Origin: an uncultured Clostridia bacterium
Lineage (GTDB): Bacteria; Bacillota; Clostridia; Oscillospirales; Acutalibacteraceae
Assembly (NCBI GenBank): GCA_947625785.1
Contig: CANQPS010000018.1
Coordinates: forward strand, 1 to 47,346
Reading direction: 5' to 3'
Length of the DNA: 47,346 bases
The notes under the pieces were generated by a model that was not told the DNA's origin, searched no databases, and was given only the letters and a program-made list of their open reading frames with translations. A program made the position numbers and the translations under genes. Each line of letters opens with the position of its first letter. The stretch's first letter is position 1. Shown piece after piece: positions 16,838 through 24,950 of this stretch.

Positions 16838-17905
16838 ATGAAAAATTTAAAAAAACTTTTTTCATTCGTTTTAGTTCTGACATTGTTGTCTGCATTATTG
16901 CTCACAGGATGCAGCAGTGAAAATGATAACGAAGAATATGTGTTCAAGATAGGAACAGCAAACGGTTCTCTTTGTTTAGCTCCGCTTCATATTGCAGAAG
17001 ATAACGGATATTTTGAGGAAGAATTCAAAGCTGCCGGAATCAAGTATGAACTTGTTGAAATCGACATACAGCAGACGGCTGATTTGATTGCATCAGGAAA
17101 AATAGATGCCTGTGTAAGTCTTACAGGAAGTCTTATACCGCAGATAGACAGCGGTCTGGAAATTGCCTTTACAACCGGAATTCATACAGGATGCACAAAA
17201 TATTATGCTGCCGCTGATTCCGGTATCAACGATATGTCCGATTTGAAAGGAAAAAAGATAGGCGTTCCGGGAATGAGCGATTCCTCCGTTGTAGCACTGA
17301 AACGAATTCTCAATGACCTTGGAATCAGTGTAAGTGCAGACAATATGGAAGTTGAACTTGTTGTATATAATCTGACGGACTTACCACTTGCTTTGGAGAA
17401 CGGTGCAGTTGATGCTATTGCTCTGCATGACCCTGTAGCTTCATCGGCGGAAAGCGAATACAATTTCAGAAAACTCTTTGATCTCACTGAAGATGGAAAA
17501 TTTAAAGAAGAATATTGTTGTGCAGCGTTTGTGACAACAACCGCAGCACTTGAACATCCTGAGGCTGCCGCCGCTTATACAAGAGCGTTGATGAAAGCAG
17601 CGGCTTATGTCCAGGCTGAACCGGAAAATTCTGCTAAGCTCCAGATTGACAACAATCAGTGCTCCGGAGACCTGGAAAATAATGCTAAGCTTTTGGAATC
17701 CTACAATTATCAGCCATCTGTAAGTGCAATAGAAGATACATTCCGTAATGCCTGCACAGATTTGCTTGAAATCGGGGATTTGAAAAAAGGAAGAGATATT
17801 GAGCAGTTCACATCAGATCATATTGCTAAATTCGATGATGTTCCGGATAGCTATATTTACAATTCAGACGGAACTTTTTCAAGCGTTGACAGTAAAAAAA
17901 AATAA
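16838..17905 (+). CDS. ABC transporter substrate-binding lipoprotein (SsuA/TauA/NMT1 type)
   Basis: A 355-residue periplasmic-binding-type lipoprotein. It has a hydrophobic signal ending in the lipobox LLLTGCSS (cysteine at about 25), then an NMT1/SsuA-like domain: FKIGTANGSLCLAPLHIAED, LIASGKIDACVS and LKGKKIGVPG. Proteins of this type bind sulfonates, taurine, nitrate or pyrimidine precursors outside the membrane. In a sulfur island an organosulfur ligand is the most likely. It forms an operon with the permease and ATPase genes. Confidence 0.85.
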   Translation: MKNLKKLFSFVLVLTLLSALLLTGCSSENDNEEYVFKIGTANGSLCLAPLHIAEDNGYFEEEFKAAGIKYELVEIDIQQTADLIASGKIDACVSLTGSLIPQIDSGLEIAFTTGIHTGCTKYYAAADSGINDMSDLKGKKIGVPGMSDSSVVALKRILNDLGISVSADNMEVELVVYNLTDLPLALENGAVDAIALHDPVASSAESEYNFRKLFDLTEDGKFKEEYCCAAFVTTTAALEHPEAAAAYTRALMKAAAYVQAEPENSAKLQIDNNQCSGDLENNAKLLESYNYQPSVSAIEDTFRNACTDLLEIGDLKKGRDIEQFTSDHIAKFDDVPDSYIYNSDGTFSSVDSKKK

Positions 17906-17948
17906 TGAGTGACTGCTGTGGCTGAGAAATGCAGATTGGAAAAAAATA

Positions 17949-18911
17949 ATGAAGAGATATATTACTATAATAATAAAATTAATTTTAACGATAATTGCAG
18001 TCTTGCTTTCCGTTGCTGCATATTACGGATTGAACGACAACGGAAAGCAGAAAGCAACAGAATATCCGTACTATGTATATTTCATACTGATTGTTTTAGG
18101 AATCTATATTATTATTGCAGCTGCATCGGTATTTTTGAGGACGCTTAGATCGAGGTTAGTGCATAAAGCACCGCTGCTTACAGGCATAATCATTTTTATC
18201 GCTTTGATTAATATTATTACTACAAAAACAACAATGCTTCCAACGTTGTATTTTCCTTCTCTTGACAGAATAATTGGCTTGATATATGAGCAGAAATATT
18301 TTCTTTTGGAAAACATAATCAGTTCACTTAAGCTCCTTATAACCGGATTTATATGGGGAGCGTCAATCGGATTTCTGACAGGACTTGCACTGGGATATAA
18401 CAAAAAAGTTGGATATTGGTTAAACCCTGTGACAAAGTTCATAGGTCCGATTCCGACAACGGCCTGGATTCCGCTTGCATTGAGCGTTTTTCCGACAACG
18501 AATACTGCAAATATATTTTTAATTGCTTTTGCGGTATGGTTCCCTGTTACACTGATGACAAGCAGCGGTATACAAAGTACAAATCAGGTGCATTTTGAAG
18601 TGTCCAGTACATTAGGTGCATCAACATTCTATAAAGTTATTCATGTAGCGATTCCAAGTGCGATGCCAAGTATATTTTTGGGCGTATTCTATGGAACAGT
18701 ATCGTCCTTTGCAACACTTATGGCGGTTGAAATGAACGGAAATTCAAGTGGAATCGGCTGGTATATCAACTGGCAGAAACAGGTTATGATGTATGATGGT
18801 GTATATGCAGGACTAATTATAATAGCCGTTCTATGTTCTTTAATACTAACATTGCTTTTCAAAGTAAGAGATCGTGTTCTGGTATGGCAGAAAGGAGTCA
18901 TCAAATGGTAG
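17949..18911 (+). CDS. ABC transporter permease (SsuC/TauC type)
   Basis: A 320-residue integral membrane protein. There are two N-terminal hydrophobic segments (about 4-25 and 38-58), then a BPD-type permease domain with GLIYEQKYFLLENIISSLK and the GASTFYKVIHVAIPSAMP coupling-helix region, and further membrane segments. The N-terminal extension is longer than in classical SsuC. The ribosome-binding site is weak (GGA at 17937-17942). The stop overlaps the ATPase start. Confidence 0.82.
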   Translation: MKRYITIIIKLILTIIAVLLSVAAYYGLNDNGKQKATEYPYYVYFILIVLGIYIIIAAASVFLRTLRSRLVHKAPLLTGIIIFIALINIITTKTTMLPTLYFPSLDRIIGLIYEQKYFLLENIISSLKLLITGFIWGASIGFLTGLALGYNKKVGYWLNPVTKFIGPIPTTAWIPLALSVFPTTNTANIFLIAFAVWFPVTLMTSSGIQSTNQVHFEVSSTLGASTFYKVIHVAIPSAMPSIFLGVFYGTVSSFATLMAVEMNGNSSGIGWYINWQKQVMMYDGVYAGLIIIAVLCSLILTLLFKVRDRVLVWQKGVIKW

Positions 18912-19690
18912 GAAATATTTCAATTCAAAATGTCAGGAAGGAATTTGTTAATCAGGATTCTTCGCAGGAAAACATTGTTGCTTTGAACGACTTCACTCTT
19001 GATATTCAGCCAGGAACATTTATAAGTCTGATAGGACCGTCAGGCTGCGGAAAGTCAACGCTTCTGCGTCTGATTGGCGGATTGGATCGTCCAAGCAGCG
19101 GTTCTATCGTTCTGGACGGTAAGGAGATAAAAAAACCAGGAAGCGATCGTGGATTTGCGTTTCAGGGTTCTAATCTTTTTCCGTGGCTTACTGTCGAACA
19201 GAACATTTCTTTTGGATTAAAGGCAAGACATATTTATAAAGACAAGAAAAAAGATGTACAGGATTTTATAGATTTGATAGGATTGAATGGGTTTGAGAAA
19301 TCTTATCCGCATCAGCTTTCAGGAGGAATGAACCAGCGTGCATCATTGGCAAGGGCATTGGTAGGTCACCCAAAAGTATTACTTCTTGATGAACCTTTGG
19401 GAGCTTTAGATGCATTTACAAGAATGAATTTACAGGACGAAATTCTGGAAATATGGCAAAAACACAGCATGACTATGATTATGGTTACACATGATGTGGA
19501 CGAAGCGATATATATGTCGGATAGGGTCGTTGTTATGTCAGCAAGGCCATCGAAAGTAGAAGCTGTTATTGATATTGAACTGCCAAGACCTCGTGCCAGA
19601 GCACAGGACACATTTCAGGTATATCGTTCTAAAATTCTTGATATCCTTAATCTCGGCGGAGATATTGGAACGATTGAGTATCAGATTTGA
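18905..19690 (+). CDS. ABC transporter ATP-binding protein (SsuB/TauB type)
   Basis: A 261-residue ATPase with Walker A GPSGCGKST (44-52), Q-loop FAFQGSNLFPWLTV, signature LSGGM(NQR), Walker B LLLDEPLGALD and the switch histidine in MVTHDVDEA. The ATG at 18905 lies inside the last codons of the permease and has AAAGGAG at 18891-18897. The motif set matches the nitrate/sulfonate/taurine importer class. It powers uptake with the two preceding genes. Confidence 0.88.
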   Translation: MVGNISIQNVRKEFVNQDSSQENIVALNDFTLDIQPGTFISLIGPSGCGKSTLLRLIGGLDRPSSGSIVLDGKEIKKPGSDRGFAFQGSNLFPWLTVEQNISFGLKARHIYKDKKKDVQDFIDLIGLNGFEKSYPHQLSGGMNQRASLARALVGHPKVLLLDEPLGALDAFTRMNLQDEILEIWQKHSMTMIMVTHDVDEAIYMSDRVVVMSARPSKVEAVIDIELPRPRARAQDTFQVYRSKILDILNLGGDIGTIEYQI

Positions 19691-19696
19691 TTAGTC

Positions 19697-19737
19697 AAAA
19701 GGGATGTTTTGCAATTTTCTTGCAGCTCATCCCTTTT
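19697..19737 (+). terminator. Terminator after the ABC transporter
   Basis: AAAAGGGATG (19697-19706) pairs with CATCCCTTTT (19728-19737), with an inner TGCAA/TTGCA stem. It separates the transporter operon from the Rrf2 operon. Confidence 0.8.
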
Positions 19738-19761
19738 AGTGTATATGGAAAAGTCAGTGGC

Positions 19762-19830
19762 ATTATAGGCGAATTATACTACAGGTTATAGGAAAAACAT
19801 ATTTGACAATTCCTATAGATATAGTATAAT
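19762..19830 (+). promoter_or_regulatory. Promoter and operators of the rrf2-nifS operon
   Basis: A -35 TTGACA (19803-19808) and -10 TATAAT (19825-19830) are 16 bases apart. AATTCCTATA (19808-19817) fills the start of the spacer. Two TTATAGG half-sites lie upstream (763-769 and 786-792 of kilobase 19). The arrangement suggests autorepression by the Rrf2 protein. Confidence 0.65.
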
Positions 19831-19870
19831 TAGAATGTAAGAGGATATTTCATACCATAGGAGGTGCTTT

Positions 19871-20308
19871 ATGAGAATATCAACAAGAGGACAAAATGCA
19901 ATCAAACTGATGCTTGACCTCGCTACCTATAATAACGGTGAACCCGTGAGACTCAAAGATATTGCCAAAAGACAGGATATTTCCGAAAAATATCTCGAAC
20001 AAATTGTATCAGTTTTGCAAAAAGCGTCATTGGTAAAAAGTTTTAAGGGCTCACGCGGCGGATATATGTTACAATATCCACCGGAAAAATATACAGTCGG
20101 ATATATTTTGAAAACTGTTGAGGGCAATTTAGCTCCTGTGGATTGTATCAGCGAAAATGGTGTTATTTGTGAAAATAATGGGACTTGCGTAAGCCGCCGC
20201 TTATGGGAAAAACTCTATACGGCGATAAGTGATGTGCTTGAAGGAATTACTCTTGCGGATATGCTTGAGTGGCAGAATGAACTTTGGACAGATCAATATG
20301 TAATATAA
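19871..20308 (+). CDS. Rrf2-family regulator with three cluster cysteines (IscR/CymR-like)
   Basis: A 145-residue Rrf2-family regulator. The winged helix is at the N-terminus (MRISTRGQNAIKLMLDLA, LKDIAKRQDISEKYLEQI), followed by the wing GSRGGYML. Cysteines C92, C100 and C106 match the three-cysteine pattern of IscR-type [2Fe-2S] sensors (spacing X7 and X5). CymR, the cysteine regulator of Bacilli, lacks these. AGGAGG at 19859-19864 precedes the ATG. It heads the nifS-iscU-cysE operon and probably senses iron-sulfur or cysteine status and controls the promoters carrying AATTCCTATA. Confidence 0.87.
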   Translation: MRISTRGQNAIKLMLDLATYNNGEPVRLKDIAKRQDISEKYLEQIVSVLQKASLVKSFKGSRGGYMLQYPPEKYTVGYILKTVEGNLAPVDCISENGVICENNGTCVSRRLWEKLYTAISDVLEGITLADMLEWQNELWTDQYVI

Positions 20309-20325
20309 AGAAAGAAGGAAAATAT

Positions 20326-21513
20326 ATGGATAAAATCATTTATCTGGATAATGCAGCTACGACACAGGTAAGCGAGGCGGTTTTGAATGAAATGCTTCCG
20401 TTTTTCAGACAAACTTACAGTAATCCGTCAGCAATCTATGGCTTTGCAGAGAAAAGTAGAAAAGCGATAGACAAAGCGAGAACACAGGCAGCCGAGCTTA
20501 TCGGTGCAAAATCTGAAGATATATATTTCACAGGCGGCGGAAGTGAATCAGATAACTGGGCATTGAAAGCGACTGTCGAAGCGTATTCTGCGAAAGGAAA
20601 GCATATCATTACCAGTAAAATTGAGCATCACGCAATTCTGCACACCTGTTCCTATCTGGAAAAGCAGGGCTGTGAAATTACATATCTTGATGTGGACGAG
20701 AACGGAAAAATTTCTCTTGACGAGCTAAAAAATGCAATTAGACCGGATACCATATTGATTACTATTATGACGGCAAACAATGAAATCGGAACAATTGAAC
20801 CAATCGCAGAAATCGGCAGGATTGCACACGAAAACGGAATTCTTTTTCATACAGATGCGGTGCAGGCATATGGTCATATTCCAATTAATGTGGACGAAAT
20901 GCATATTGATATGCTTTCTGCAAGCGGTCATAAACTTAATGGGCCAAAAGGGGTAGGAATTTTGTATATCCGTAAGGGCGTAAAAATCCGTTCTTTTATT
21001 CATGGCGGTTCGCAGGAGCGAAACAGGAGAGCGGGTACGTCCAATGTACCTGCAATTGTTGGATTTGGTAAAGCTGCGCAGATTGCGGGAGAAACTATGG
21101 CAGAACGAATCAAGCAGGAAAGAGAGATCCGTGATCATCTGATTGAACGGGTGCTATCTGAAATTCCTTACACAAGGTTGAATGGTCACCCGACAGACAG
21201 GCTTCCAAATAATGCAAATTTCTGCTTTCAGTTTATCGAGGGCGAATCGTTGCTTATACTGTTGGATCAGCTCGGCGTGTGTGCGTCAAGCGGTTCCGCC
21301 TGCACATCAGGCTCACTCGACCCATCTCATGTATTATTGGCAATCGGACTGCCGCATGAGATTGCACACGGTTCATTAAGGCTGACTCTGTCGGAAGAAA
21401 CGACATTGGCGGAGATCGATTTTGTTGTAGATGAACTGAAAAAAATCATTAAGAGACTTCGCAATATGTCGCCATTGTATGAGGACTTTACTAAGAATCA
21501 AGAAAGAGGTTAA
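20326..21513 (+). CDS. nifS: NifS/IscS-type cysteine desulfurase
   Basis: A 395-residue PLP cysteine desulfurase. The N-terminus is IIYLDNAATTQV, the PLP lysine K203 lies in SASGHKLNGPKG, and the catalytic cysteine is C326 in ASSGSACTSGS, the group I (NifS/IscS) form. It takes sulfur from cysteine and passes it as persulfide to the scaffold protein encoded next. The ATG at 20326 follows AAGAAGG; the frame extends upstream without a ribosome-binding site. It serves cluster assembly for the many Fe-S proteins of this island and for NadA downstream. Confidence 0.92.
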   Translation: MDKIIYLDNAATTQVSEAVLNEMLPFFRQTYSNPSAIYGFAEKSRKAIDKARTQAAELIGAKSEDIYFTGGGSESDNWALKATVEAYSAKGKHIITSKIEHHAILHTCSYLEKQGCEITYLDVDENGKISLDELKNAIRPDTILITIMTANNEIGTIEPIAEIGRIAHENGILFHTDAVQAYGHIPINVDEMHIDMLSASGHKLNGPKGVGILYIRKGVKIRSFIHGGSQERNRRAGTSNVPAIVGFGKAAQIAGETMAERIKQEREIRDHLIERVLSEIPYTRLNGHPTDRLPNNANFCFQFIEGESLLILLDQLGVCASSGSACTSGSLDPSHVLLAIGLPHEIAHGSLRLTLSEETTLAEIDFVVDELKKIIKRLRNMSPLYEDFTKNQERG

Positions 21514-21517
21514 AAGT

Positions 21518-21955
21518 ATGTACAGTGAAAAGGTTATGGATCATTTTACAAATCCACGAAATGTAGGCGAAATTGAGAATGCAAGCGGCATCGGAACAGT
21601 TGGCAATGCGAAATGCGGAGACATTATGCGTATCTATCTGGATATTGACGAGCAGGGTATTATTAAAGATGTAAAGTTTAAGACATTTGGCTGTGGTGCG
21701 GCGGTTGCGACAAGTAGTATGGCTACAGAATTGGTAAAAGGAAAAACAGTACAGGAAGCGCTTACCGTTACCAATAAAGCAGTTATGGAAGCACTGGACG
21801 GATTGCCGCCTGTAAAAGTGCATTGTTCCCTGCTTGCTGAAGAAGCTATTCATGCAGCATTGTGGGACTATGCGGAGAAGCACCATATTGTAATTGAAGG
21901 ATTGGAAAAGCCGGTGAATGATATTGCTGAAGTTGTCAAGAATGAGGAATATTGA
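21518..21955 (+). CDS. iscU: IscU/NifU N-terminal-type Fe-S scaffold
   Basis: A 145-residue scaffold with the conserved ligand set C33 and D35 (NAKCGD), C59 (TFGCGAA) and C103 (VHCSLLAEEA). It matches the IscU-like NifU proteins of Clostridia, without the ferredoxin and thioredoxin-like domains of full NifU. It starts 4 bases after the nifS stop, with AAAGAGG upstream. It assembles [2Fe-2S] or [4Fe-4S] clusters with sulfur from NifS. Confidence 0.9.
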   Translation: MYSEKVMDHFTNPRNVGEIENASGIGTVGNAKCGDIMRIYLDIDEQGIIKDVKFKTFGCGAAVATSSMATELVKGKTVQEALTVTNKAVMEALDGLPPVKVHCSLLAEEAIHAALWDYAEKHHIVIEGLEKPVNDIAEVVKNEEY

Positions 21956-21957
21956 TC

Positions 21958-22851
21958 ATGGGAAAGTTGAATGAAAATAGAGTAGAACAGATTGTTCAGA
22001 CAATACTGAATGATTATGAAGATGATAAATATGTCAATAATACTGATTTGTATAATCAGCCTGATAAGAAAGCAATCATTGAACTTATTGAGAAACTTCT
22101 TAAAACTCTCTATCCCGGATATTACAGTGATAAAGTCTATAAAATCTACAGTCTGAGAAACAATATGTCTGCTGCGATAGAGGATGTAATATTTCATCTG
22201 AACAAGCAGATTATGATTGTGATGAGATATTGTTTTCCGCTTACTAAAATGACCGATTCAGAACTGGAAGATAAAGCAGAGAATATGACATTTGATTTTA
22301 TGGAAAAAATTCCTCAGATACGAGAATATCTTGAAACGGATATTCAAGCAGCTTATGACGGCGATCCTGCAGCAGAAAGCAAAGCAGAAATCATATTATC
22401 CTATCCCGGATTATATGCAATCTCCGTTTACAGGATTGCTCATGAATTGTCTTTGATTGGTGTACCGATGATTCCGAGAATTATGTCGGAGTACGCTCAC
22501 AGCATTACCGGTATAGACATTCACCCTGGTGCAGTTATCGGAAAATACTTCTTCATAGACCACGGAACAGGCGTTGTTATTGGTGAAACGACTGTAATCG
22601 GCGAACATGTAAAGATTTATCAGGGAGTGACGCTTGGCGGTTTGTCCACAAAGGGCGGACAAAATCTGAAAGGTGTAAAACGTCACCCGACTATAAAAGA
22701 CAATGTGACAATTTATTCCGGTTCTTCTATTCTTGGAGGAGATACTATAATAGAAGAAGATGTTGTAATTGGCGGAAATATATTTGTAACAGAATCAGTT
22801 GCTAAAGGGACAAGAGTAACTGTAAAAGCACAGGAACTGCAGTTTAAATAA
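21958..22851 (+). CDS. cysE: Serine O-acetyltransferase (CysE/EpsC type)
   Basis: A 297-residue acetyltransferase. The N-terminal helical half (to about residue 165) is the long EpsC-type form. The C-terminal left-handed beta-helix carries DIHPGAVIGKYFFIDHGTGVVIGE with the catalytic histidine, then TLGGLS and HPTIKDNV. It makes O-acetylserine, the co-substrate of both cysK products here. The ATG at 21958 is two bases after the iscU stop, with GAGGA at 21944-21948. Its place after nifS/iscU links cysteine supply to desulfuration. Confidence 0.92.
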   Translation: MGKLNENRVEQIVQTILNDYEDDKYVNNTDLYNQPDKKAIIELIEKLLKTLYPGYYSDKVYKIYSLRNNMSAAIEDVIFHLNKQIMIVMRYCFPLTKMTDSELEDKAENMTFDFMEKIPQIREYLETDIQAAYDGDPAAESKAEIILSYPGLYAISVYRIAHELSLIGVPMIPRIMSEYAHSITGIDIHPGAVIGKYFFIDHGTGVVIGETTVIGEHVKIYQGVTLGGLSTKGGQNLKGVKRHPTIKDNVTIYSGSSILGGDTIIEEDVVIGGNIFVTESVAKGTRVTVKAQELQFK

Positions 22852-22869
22852 TTGGGGGATAAAAACATT

Positions 22870-23784
22870 ATGACAATAAATGAATGCCAGGAGGAAATTA
22901 TTCGACTGAAAAAAGAAAAAGATATTTGTATTCTTGCCCATAGCTATCAGGCAAGAGAAATTATAGAGGTCGCCGACTTTACTGGGGATTCCTACCAACT
23001 CAGCGTACAGGCAAAGAATGCATCGCAAAAAAATGTTATTATGTGTGGTGTGCGTTTTATGGCGGAAACTGTGAAAATACTCTCTCCAAATAAAACGGTG
23101 TTGCTTGCAAACTCTACTGCCGGATGTCCGATGGCGGAACAAATGGACAAGGAACTGATTGAAATGGTCAAAGAGCAATATCCGGGTTATACGGTAGTTG
23201 CTTACATAAACACGACCGCAGAGCTTAAAACTATCTGTGATGTTTGTGTGACTTCATCTTCTGCCGTCAAAATTGTACGAAATTTGCCGAATAAGAATAT
23301 TCTTTTTATTCCGGATTGCAATTTAGGCGACTATGTAGCAAAGCAGGTACCGGAAAAGAATCTTAAGCTTTTACAGGGCGGTTGTCCGATTCATGCACGG
23401 GTTTCTTCGGAAGATGTTAAGGCGGCGAGACAAGCACACCCAAACGCCGAGGTGCTTGTTCATCCGGAATGCACACCTGATGTATTGATGCTTGCAGATT
23501 TTATCGGTTCAACCTCAGCAATTATGGAGTACGCAAAAGCATCTGACAAATCAGATTTCATAATTGGCACTGAAATCAGTATTGCCCAGCATCTTTCCTA
23601 TCAATGTCCGAAGAAGCATTTTTATACACTGTCCAAAAATCTGATTTGCCCGAATATGAAAGCAACTTCTCTTGTTGATGTATATAATGCTGTGTCAGGT
23701 GTGGGTGGAGAAGAAATTCTGCTTGATGATGAAACTATTGAAAAAGCACGCTTGTGCATCGACAGAATGATTGAATTGGGGTGA
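22870..23784 (+). CDS. nadA: Quinolinate synthase A
   Basis: A 304-residue NadA. The three [4Fe-4S] ligands C86 (STAGCPMAE), C172 (LLQGGCPIH) and C260 (NLICPNMK) have the 86/88-residue spacing of this family, and ILAHSYQ and HPECTPD are present. It condenses iminoaspartate with dihydroxyacetone phosphate in NAD synthesis. nadB and nadC are absent from the window, so it is an odd member of a sulfur operon. A dependence on NifS for cluster loading is the usual reason for nifS-nadA pairing. The ATG at 22870 has GGGGGAT about 10 bases upstream. Confidence 0.9.
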   Translation: MTINECQEEIIRLKKEKDICILAHSYQAREIIEVADFTGDSYQLSVQAKNASQKNVIMCGVRFMAETVKILSPNKTVLLANSTAGCPMAEQMDKELIEMVKEQYPGYTVVAYINTTAELKTICDVCVTSSSAVKIVRNLPNKNILFIPDCNLGDYVAKQVPEKNLKLLQGGCPIHARVSSEDVKAARQAHPNAEVLVHPECTPDVLMLADFIGSTSAIMEYAKASDKSDFIIGTEISIAQHLSYQCPKKHFYTLSKNLICPNMKATSLVDVYNAVSGVGGEEILLDDETIEKARLCIDRMIELG

Positions 23785-23788
23785 TGCG

Positions 23789-23836
23789 ATGAATAAAAAG
23801 GCTATTATTGCTATGAGCGGCGGAGTTGATTCATAG
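23789..23836 (+). pseudogene. Remnant of an mnmA-type start (15 codons)
   Basis: The reading frame MNKKAIIAMSGGVDS followed by TAG matches the N-terminus and PP-loop (SGGVDS) of tRNA 2-thiouridylase MnmA and related ATP pyrophosphatases. Nothing of the rest of the protein follows. The next gene starts 4 bases later. The likely history is deletion of an mnmA gene that stood beside nifS, leaving its start. A short translated leader for the next gene is the alternative. Confidence 0.65.
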
Positions 23837-23839
23837 AAT

Positions 23840-24928
23840 ATGGAATTAACATTACAGCAGATTTCAGCTATGCCAGAGGATTCTTATATATATGTTGATG
23901 TGCGAAGTGAAATCGCTTATCAGCACGGCCATATAGCGAATGCTGTTCATTGGAACGGTGTTGACAAAATCACTTTTCCTGAAAACAAGAGGATTATTGT
24001 TTATTGTACTTATGGTGAAAATAGTATTCCTTTGGTTGGAAAGCTGAAAAAAAGTGGATATGATGCATATAATTTATCAGGCGGTTACAGGGAGTGGCTG
24101 GTTCATAATTCTGAAGAACTTAGCGATGAAGAAATCAACAGATACGACAGACAGATTATTTTACCACAAGTAGGAAGTGACGGTCAGCGAAAACTGAAAA
24201 ATGCAAAGGTTTTAATTATCGGAGCAGGCGGACTTGGTTCACCGGCGGCTCTGTATCTTGCCGGAGCGGGAATAGGAACTATAGGCATTATGGACGCTGA
24301 TACTGTGAGCATTTCCAATCTTCAAAGACAAATAATCCATAATACGGAAAATGTAAATCAGAACAAGGCTGAATCTGCAAAACTGGCACTTCAAAAATTA
24401 AATAATAAAATTACTGTGAATGCATATTCTTATTTTCTTACGGCAGAAAATGCAGAAGAAATCATAAACAAATACGATTTTATCATTGATGCGGCGGATA
24501 ATTTTGAAACCAAGTTTCTCATCAACGATGTATGTGTATTGCAGAAGAAACCGTTCTGTTATGCAGGGGTAATGCGTTTTGAGGGACAGGTAATGACATA
24601 TGTTCCGGGAAAATATCCTTGTTATAGATGCATCTTCGAGGAAATCCCTGAAAGCGGAACGGTTACTAATTGTAGTCAAGCGGGGATTATTGGTGCTGTA
24701 GCAGGAATTATAGGCAGTATTCAGGCACTTGAAGCAATAAAATATATTTTGGGAATCGGAGAATTGCTTATCGGTAAAATGTTTATTATAGACGGTTTGT
24801 CTATGGAAACACGAATTGCAAGATTTGCAGTAAAAAATAAAAACTGTAAGGTATGTGGTGAAAAACCATTGATAAAAAATATAAAAGATAATGCAGAAAA
24901 ATATGCAGTCAATGTATGCAAACTGTAA
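23840..24928 (+). CDS. Rhodanese-ThiF/MoeB E1-like fusion protein
   Basis: A 362-residue two-domain protein. The N-terminal rhodanese domain (1-90) has the active-site loop YCTYGENS with C56. The C-terminal E1-like adenylyltransferase (about 95-362) has RYDRQIILPQVG, the nucleotide loop GAGGLGSPAALYLAGAGIG (128-146), the putative catalytic C278 in TNCSQAG, and zinc cysteines CYRC (261-264) and CKVC. MoeZ-like proteins have these domains in the opposite order. They adenylate the C-terminus of a ubiquitin-like sulfur carrier and load it with sulfur. No ThiS/MoaD carrier is visible in the window. The position directly before nifD-like 2 suggests a role in sulfur handling for that enzyme. Confidence 0.85.
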   Translation: MELTLQQISAMPEDSYIYVDVRSEIAYQHGHIANAVHWNGVDKITFPENKRIIVYCTYGENSIPLVGKLKKSGYDAYNLSGGYREWLVHNSEELSDEEINRYDRQIILPQVGSDGQRKLKNAKVLIIGAGGLGSPAALYLAGAGIGTIGIMDADTVSISNLQRQIIHNTENVNQNKAESAKLALQKLNNKITVNAYSYFLTAENAEEIINKYDFIIDAADNFETKFLINDVCVLQKKPFCYAGVMRFEGQVMTYVPGKYPCYRCIFEEIPESGTVTNCSQAGIIGAVAGIIGSIQALEAIKYILGIGELLIGKMFIIDGLSMETRIARFAVKNKNCKVCGEKPLIKNIKDNAEKYAVNVCKL

Positions 24929-24950
24929 TAATTAGAAAGGCGGGGATATT

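Noticed and set aside
17909-18148. Small gene between the transporter lipoprotein and permease
   Set aside because: It overlaps the start of the permease in another frame, has no family features, and lacks a ribosome-binding site.
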